Shown here: one piece after another, positions 4,626-8,881 of the stretch | How the letters are laid out: each line of letters starts with the position of its first letter | Numbering within the stretch: the first letter of the stretch is position 1 | NCBI GenBank assembly: GCA_945861915.1 | Contig: CAMAWK010000098.1 | Span: 1-8,881, forward strand | DNA from: Flavobacterium psychrophilum | GTDB lineage: Bacteria; Bacteroidota; Bacteroidia; Flavobacteriales; Flavobacteriaceae | Length of the DNA: 8,881 nt | Direction of reading: 5' to 3' | Notes under the pieces: model-generated | What the model saw: only the letters and a program-made list of their open reading frames with translations | Database searches by the model: none | What the model was told of the DNA's origin: nothing | Made by a program: the position numbers and the translations under genes

Positions 4626-6152
4626 ATGCGTCAGTTTATATATACTTTTTTGGTCGTTTTAATTATTGCTCTAAGTTCTTGTAGAACCGATTTTGAAACA
4701 GTAGCCAGTTCAGGAAAATTAAAATTTTCTAGAGATACAGTATATCTAGACACTGTTTTTTCTAACATTAGTTCCAGCACCTACACTCTGAAAGTGTACA
4801 ATGAAAGCAACGACGACATTACTATTCCTAAAATAGAATTAGGAAAAGGTTTGAGTTCAAAATACCGAATGACAGTAGACGGAATGAGTACCAATCAGGG
4901 AAAATTATTTAAAGATATTGTGCTTTTGGCAAAAGATAGTATGTTTATTTTTATTGAAACTACTGCAAATGTTAACGATGCTTCGCCTACTGACTTTTTA
5001 TATACCGATCAAATTTTATTTGATAGCAGTTCTAATGAGCAAAAAGTGGAATTGGTTACTTTAATTCAAGATGCCGTTTTCCTGTATCCTGAAAAATTTA
5101 ATGACGGTACATTTGAAAGTTTAACTTTAGGCGGTGAAGAAATTTATGGATTTACTTTAGATGAAAACGACCCAATTCATGGAAATGAATTGGTATTTAC
5201 AAACCAGAAACCGTATGTGATTTATGGATTTGCAGGAGTTCCTTCAGGAAAAACAGTCACCTTTAATCCAGGAGCTAGAGTTCATTTTCATACTGAATCA
5301 GGAATAATTGTAGCTAATGGAGCATCTATAAATGTAAATGGAACTTCATCAGCAACAGACAAATTAGAAAACGAAATTATTTTTGAAGGAGATCGATTGG
5401 AACCTGAATTTTCAGATTTACCCGGGCAATGGGGTGCTATTTGGCTTACCACTGGAAGTGGCAATAATAAAATTAATCATTTGACTATAAAAAATGCCAC
5501 TATTGGACTTTATATTCAAAATAACGATGAAACAACTGTTGAAATAAAAAATACTCAAATTTACAATTGTTCTAATTATGGTATTTTAGCTCAAACTGCC
5601 ATAATCGAAGGGGGAAATTTGGTGATAAATAATGCAGGAAAATCGAGTCTCGCTTGTACTTATGGAGGAGATTACAAATTCACTCACTGTACCTTCAATA
5701 ATAACTGGAATAGCGCTACACAACTAGCCGTTTTGATTAATAATTACGAAATTGGATCTATTCCAGAAGTGAAAGATTTGACCCAAGCAACATTCAATAA
5801 TTGTATAATTTATGGTTCGTATTCAAACGAATTAATTTTGAACAAGAGAAACGAAGCTGTATTCGAATATCAATTTAACAACTGTCTTTTGAAGTTTAAT
5901 AATACTTCAAATTCGTTTACCAATAATCCTGAATATCAATTTACTACAGACCCAGCACATTATTCGAACATTATTTTAAATAAAGATCCTAAATTTTTTG
6001 ACATTTCATTGAATAAATTTAATATCGACGAAACTTCTTCTGCTTTTGAAAAAGGAAATTCTTTATTCACAATACCCTCAGATATTACTGGAAACAATCG
6101 AACTTCTCCACCCGATTTGGGAGCGTATCAAAGTAAATCATTTCCTGAATAA
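4626..6152 (+). CDS. Lipoprotein with right-handed parallel beta-helix domain
   Basis: The 508-residue product starts with a type II signal peptide: MRQ, a hydrophobic core and lipobox LSSC, with lipidated Cys19. Acidic residues soon after it (RTDFE) are compatible with Bacteroidetes surface export. Residues about 32-150 look like an Ig-like beta domain (LKFSRDTVYLDTVF, then YTLKVYNESNDDITI). From about 196 to 460 the sequence has the periodic beta-turn pattern of parallel beta-helices: GKTVTFNPGARVHFH at 208-222, GIIVANGASINVNGT, IIFEGD, PGQWGAIWL at 266-274 and many Asn ladders (HCTFNNN, FNNCIIYG, FNNCLLKFN). The end DITGNNRTSPPDLGAYQ at 486-502 is the signature that closes many such helices. 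No T9SS C-terminal sorting domain is seen. Beta-helix proteins often bind or cleave polysaccharide, but no catalytic residues can be assigned, so function is open. The spacer before purL shows no clear terminator. Confidence 0.85.
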   Translation: MRQFIYTFLVVLIIALSSCRTDFETVASSGKLKFSRDTVYLDTVFSNISSSTYTLKVYNESNDDITIPKIELGKGLSSKYRMTVDGMSTNQGKLFKDIVLLAKDSMFIFIETTANVNDASPTDFLYTDQILFDSSSNEQKVELVTLIQDAVFLYPEKFNDGTFESLTLGGEEIYGFTLDENDPIHGNELVFTNQKPYVIYGFAGVPSGKTVTFNPGARVHFHTESGIIVANGASINVNGTSSATDKLENEIIFEGDRLEPEFSDLPGQWGAIWLTTGSGNNKINHLTIKNATIGLYIQNNDETTVEIKNTQIYNCSNYGILAQTAIIEGGNLVINNAGKSSLACTYGGDYKFTHCTFNNNWNSATQLAVLINNYEIGSIPEVKDLTQATFNNCIIYGSYSNELILNKRNEAVFEYQFNNCLLKFNNTSNSFTNNPEYQFTTDPAHYSNIILNKDPKFFDISLNKFNIDETSSAFEKGNSLFTIPSDITGNNRTSPPDLGAYQSKSFPE

Positions 6153-6179
6153 TTTTTTAATAAGTCTTAGTTTTCGTTC

Positions 6180-6210
6180 TTGCTCTTACTATTTATTTAC
6201 ACTAAATTTG
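6180..6210 (+). promoter_or_regulatory. purL promoter
   Basis: TTG (6180-6182), 20 nt and TAAATTTG (6203-6210) fit the flavobacterial promoter consensus with an exact -7 box. The predicted start is near 6217, leaving a leader of about 20 nt before the ATG at 6237. That is too short for a purine riboswitch. Confidence 0.7.
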
Positions 6211-6236
6211 CACAGAATTCTACAAACTAAAAGACA

Positions 6237-8881
6237 ATGATTCATTTCTTTGAAAACCAAAGTAAGACCGTTTTTGCCGTACAAACGCAAGAGGAAATTT
6301 CTTCCGAAAACATATCAAAACTCAACTGGCTTTTTGCCAATTCCAATAAAATAGAAAAATCCGTCCTGAAAGCCATCGGGACGGATTTTTTTGTGGGGCC
6401 TCGAAGCACAATGATTACGCCTTGGAGTACCAATGCAGTCGAAATAACAGAAAACATGGGTATTTCAGACATCATTCGTATTGAAGAATTTCACAGTGTT
6501 TCCGAAGATTTTGTTGATTTCGATCCGATGCTTTCACAAAAATATGCCGAGTTGAATCAAAATATTTTTACGATTAACATGCAACCTGAATCTATTCTAG
6601 ATATTGAAGATATAGCAGCTTACAATAAAACCGAAGGACTGGCTTTAAGTGAAGATGAAGTAGACTATTTGAATAATTTGGCTACTAAATTGAATCGAAA
6701 ACTAACCGATTCTGAAATATTTGCCTTTTCTCAAGCCAATTCAGAACACTGCCGCCACAAGATTTTTAATGGAACATTCGTCATTGACGGAGTAGAAAAA
6801 GAAACCTCTCTTTTTAAATTAATCAAGAAAACATCGCAAGAAAATCCGAACGATATTGTTTCGGCTTACAAAGATAATGTGGCATTTGTGAAAGGTCCAC
6901 GTGTGCAACAATTTGCTCCGAAAACGGCTGACAAACCCGATTTTTATGAAATAAAAGAATTTGATTCGGTTATATCATTAAAGGCAGAAACGCATAATTT
7001 CCCAACCACAGTCGAACCTTTCAACGGTGCAGCCACAGGTTCTGGTGGAGAAATTAGAGACCGTTTGGCAGGAGGACAAGGATCATTACCAATGGCGGGA
7101 ACAGCAGTTTACATGACATCTTATTCTCGTTTGCAAGAAAATAAATTAGGTTTTGAAGAACGAAAATGGTTGTATCAAACCCCAATCGATATTTTGATTA
7201 AAGCCTCAAACGGCGCCGCCGATTTTGGAAATAAATTCGGTCAACCTTTGATTACGGGTTCGGTTTTGACTTTCGAGCACCAAGAAAACAATCGCAAAAT
7301 TGGTTACGATAAAGTAATCATGCAAGCAGGTGGTATTGGGTATGGAAAACTGGACCAAGCCATCAAAAAGAAACCACAAGAGGGCGATAAAATCGTTATT
7401 TTGGGTGGGGAAAATTACAGAATCGGAATGGGTGGTGCAGCTGTTTCCTCCGCTGATACAGGTGCTTTTGGTTCTGGAATCGAATTAAATGCGATTCAAC
7501 GCTCGAATCCCGAAATGCAAAAACGAGCTGCTAACGCTATTCGTGGTTTGGTAGAAAGCGATAACAACCCTATTGTTTCCATTCATGATCATGGAGCAGG
7601 CGGACACTTAAACTGTCTTTCTGAATTGGTTGAAGAAACCGGCGGATTGATTGATTTAGATAAATTGCCTGTCGGCGACCCTACCCTATCCGCCAAAGAA
7701 ATTATTGGTAACGAATCACAAGAAAGAATGGGATTGGTTATCGGTCAAAAAGACATCGATATTTTACAACGAATTGCAGACAGAGAACGTTCACCTATGT
7801 ATCAAGTGGGAGATGTAACTGCTGATCATCGTTTTACGTTTCAATCAAAATCTACTGGTTTAAAACCAATGGATTATGCTTTGGAAGATTTTTTTGGTAG
7901 TTCGCCAAAAACTATACTAACTGACAAAACGATTGAATACAACTATTCATCATTAGAATATGATGAGAAAAATATTTCAACCTATTTAGAACAAGTTCTA
8001 CAATTGGAAGCCGTTGCTTGTAAAGACTGGTTAACTAACAAAGTCGATCGTTGCGTGGGCGGAAAAGTAGCCAAACAACAATGTACTGGTCCATTGCAAT
8101 TGCCATTGAATAATGTGGGCGTAATGGCGTTGGATTTTCAAGGTAAAGAAGGTATTGCTACTTCAATTGGTCACGCTCCTATCGCTTCTTTAATTGACCC
8201 AGTGGCAGGAACTAGAACTGCAATTGCCGAAGCTCTATCCAATATCGTTTGGGCTCCTGTAAAAGATGGATTGAAAGGGATTTCCCTTTCTGCCAACTGG
8301 ATGTGGGCTTGTAAAAACGAAGGCGAAGATGCTCGATTGTACGCAGCAGTTCAGGCTTGCTCTGACTTTGCTATCGAATTGGGAATCAACATTCCGACCG
8401 GGAAAGATTCGCTTTCGATGAAACAAAAATATCCAAATGACGAAGTAATTGCACCCGGAACGGTCATTATTTCGGCTGGTGGAAACTGTACCGATATCAG
8501 AAAAGTGGTTGATCCTGTTTTACAAAAAGACGGAGGTTCTATTTATTATATCAACTTATCTCAAGACGAATTCAAATTAGGCGGTTCTTCACTAGCACAA
8601 ACTTTAAATAGTATTGGAAACGAAGCACCAACTATTAAAGACGCCGCTTTTTTCAAAAAGGCTTTTAATACAATACAAGAATTGATTTTAGACAATCAAA
8701 TTGCCGCGGGTCATGATATTGGAAGCGGAGGATTGATTACCACTTTATTGGAAATGTGTTTTGCTGATGTGAATTTGGGTGCTACTATTTCATTTGATTC
8801 TTTTGAAGAAAAAGATTTAGTCAAAATATTATTTGCTGAAAATATCGGAATTGTAATTCAGGCAAAAGATGATACTGTTTT
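6237..8881 (+). CDS. purL: Phosphoribosylformylglycinamidine synthase (FGAM synthase), 3' end outside the window
   Basis: The large single-chain PurL makes FGAM from FGAR, glutamine and ATP, the fourth step of purine synthesis, in the cytoplasm. The frame runs 881 codons from ATG 6237 without a stop and leaves at the right edge. The usual length is about 1,200-1,300 residues, so the C-terminal glutaminase domain is missing only because the window ends. The start reads [18 protein letters not shown]. Conserved motifs are ANSEHCRHK at 167-175, ETHNF at 251-255, [12 protein letters not shown] at 264-275, HDHGAGG at 450-456, [20 protein letters not shown] from about 480, [16 protein letters not shown] from 604, [10 protein letters not shown] at 719-728 and GHDIGSGG at 825-832; these cover the N-terminal domain and both FGAM synthase halves. 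It has its own promoter, 27-57 nt upstream. A terminator-like hairpin lies within codons 40-52. Confidence 0.96.
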   Translation, partial: MIHFFENQSKTVFAVQTQEEISSENISKLNWLFANSNKIEKSVLKAIGTDFFVGPRSTMITPWSTNAVEITENMGISDIIRIEEFHSVSEDFVDFDPMLSQKYAELNQNIFTINMQPESILDIEDIAAYNKTEGLALSEDEVDYLNNLATKLNRKLTDSEIFAFSQANSEHCRHKIFNGTFVIDGVEKETSLFKLIKKTSQENPNDIVSAYKDNVAFVKGPRVQQFAPKTADKPDFYEIKEFDSVISLKAETHNFPTTVEPFNGAATGSGGEIRDRLAGGQGSLPMAGTAVYMTSYSRLQENKLGFEERKWLYQTPIDILIKASNGAADFGNKFGQPLITGSVLTFEHQENNRKIGYDKVIMQAGGIGYGKLDQAIKKKPQEGDKIVILGGENYRIGMGGAAVSSADTGAFGSGIELNAIQRSNPEMQKRAANAIRGLVESDNNPIVSIHDHGAGGHLNCLSELVEETGGLIDLDKLPVGDPTLSAKEIIGNESQERMGLVIGQKDIDILQRIADRERSPMYQVGDVTADHRFTFQSKSTGLKPMDYALEDFFGSSPKTILTDKTIEYNYSSLEYDEKNISTYLEQVLQLEAVACKDWLTNKVDRCVGGKVAKQQCTGPLQLPLNNVGVMALDFQGKEGIATSIGHAPIASLIDPVAGTRTAIAEALSNIVWAPVKDGLKGISLSANWMWACKNEGEDARLYAAVQACSDFAIELGINIPTGKDSLSMKQKYPNDEVIAPGTVIISAGGNCTDIRKVVDPVLQKDGGSIYYINLSQDEFKLGGSSLAQTLNSIGNEAPTIKDAAFFKKAFNTIQELILDNQIAAGHDIGSGGLITTLLEMCFADVNLGATISFDSFEEKDLVKILFAENIGIVIQAKDDTV
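6355..6392 (+). terminator. Terminator-like hairpin inside the purL reading frame
   Basis: The arm 6355-6369 (AAAAATCCGTCCTGA) pairs with 6376-6390 (TCGGGACGGATTTTT) over 15 bp with a single U-G pair and a 6-nt loop (6370-6375). T6386-T6392 makes a T7 tract. By shape this is a textbook Rho-independent terminator, yet it begins 118 nt into purL and encodes codons 40-52 without breaking the frame. Whether it stops transcription cannot be told from sequence; translating ribosomes would normally mask it. It may be a palindromic repeat element inserted in frame. Confidence 0.6.

Noticed and set aside
6153..6236. Purine riboswitch before purL
   Set aside because: The predicted leader is about 20 nt and no conserved three-way junction elements are visible.
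6242..6475. 77-codon minus-strand open frame over the purL start
   Set aside because: It is the reverse complement of the conserved purL N-terminus; its openness follows from purL codon use.
8235..8426. 63-codon minus-strand open frame
   Set aside because: It lies wholly inside the conserved purL frame and has no promoter or recognisable product.
1..8881. CRISPR array, transposase, phage, toxin-antitoxin or defence genes
   Set aside because: No regular spacer-repeat array was seen, and all substantial conserved frames belong to housekeeping or envelope proteins.

Overview
The window reads as ordinary chromosome from a flavobacterium, most likely Flavobacterium or a close relative. The evidence is low-GC, AT-rich spacers, promoters of the Bacteroidetes type (TTG/TTTG, 16-21 nt, TAnnTTTG), genes without Shine-Dalgarno sequences, and proteins of flavobacterial type: large single-chain PurL, BshB1 and a menaquinone-type isochorismate synthase.

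Layout. Positions 1-142 hold the 5' end of a minus-strand lipid A-type acyltransferase gene. Divergent from it is a plus-strand pair: a rhomboid protease (266-904) and a secreted SIMPL-domain protein (956-1648), closed by a strong hairpin terminator. Next is a 120-bp stretch with no gene but many small inverted repeats, bounded by two near-identical 20-bp copies of the tRNA-Tyr 3' end. Minus-strand tRNA-Tyr and tRNA-His follow, each with its own near-consensus promoter; tRNA-His also has its own terminator. Also on the minus strand, and read right to left, is a probable operon: a DHNA-CoA thioesterase-like hotdog protein (4058-4489), isochorismate synthase (2955-4052) and the bacillithiol deacetylase bshB1 (2199-2915). 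Divergent from this, on the plus strand, are a beta-helix lipoprotein (4626-6152) and purL, which starts at 6237 and runs off the right edge.

How the genes work together. The thioesterase and isochorismate synthase catalyse two steps of menaquinone synthesis (DHNA-CoA hydrolysis and isochorismate formation); bshB1 acts in the low-molecular-weight thiol pathway. PurL makes FGAM in purine synthesis. The acyltransferase, rhomboid, SIMPL protein and lipoprotein all belong to the cell envelope, but nothing in the sequence ties them to one pathway.

I found no phage, CRISPR, transposase, toxin-antitoxin or defence system. The two most unusual signals are non-coding: a textbook terminator-like hairpin (15-bp stem, 6-nt loop, T7 tract) inside the purL reading frame at codons 40-52, and the duplicated tRNA-Tyr 3' end flanking a structured insert-like segment.
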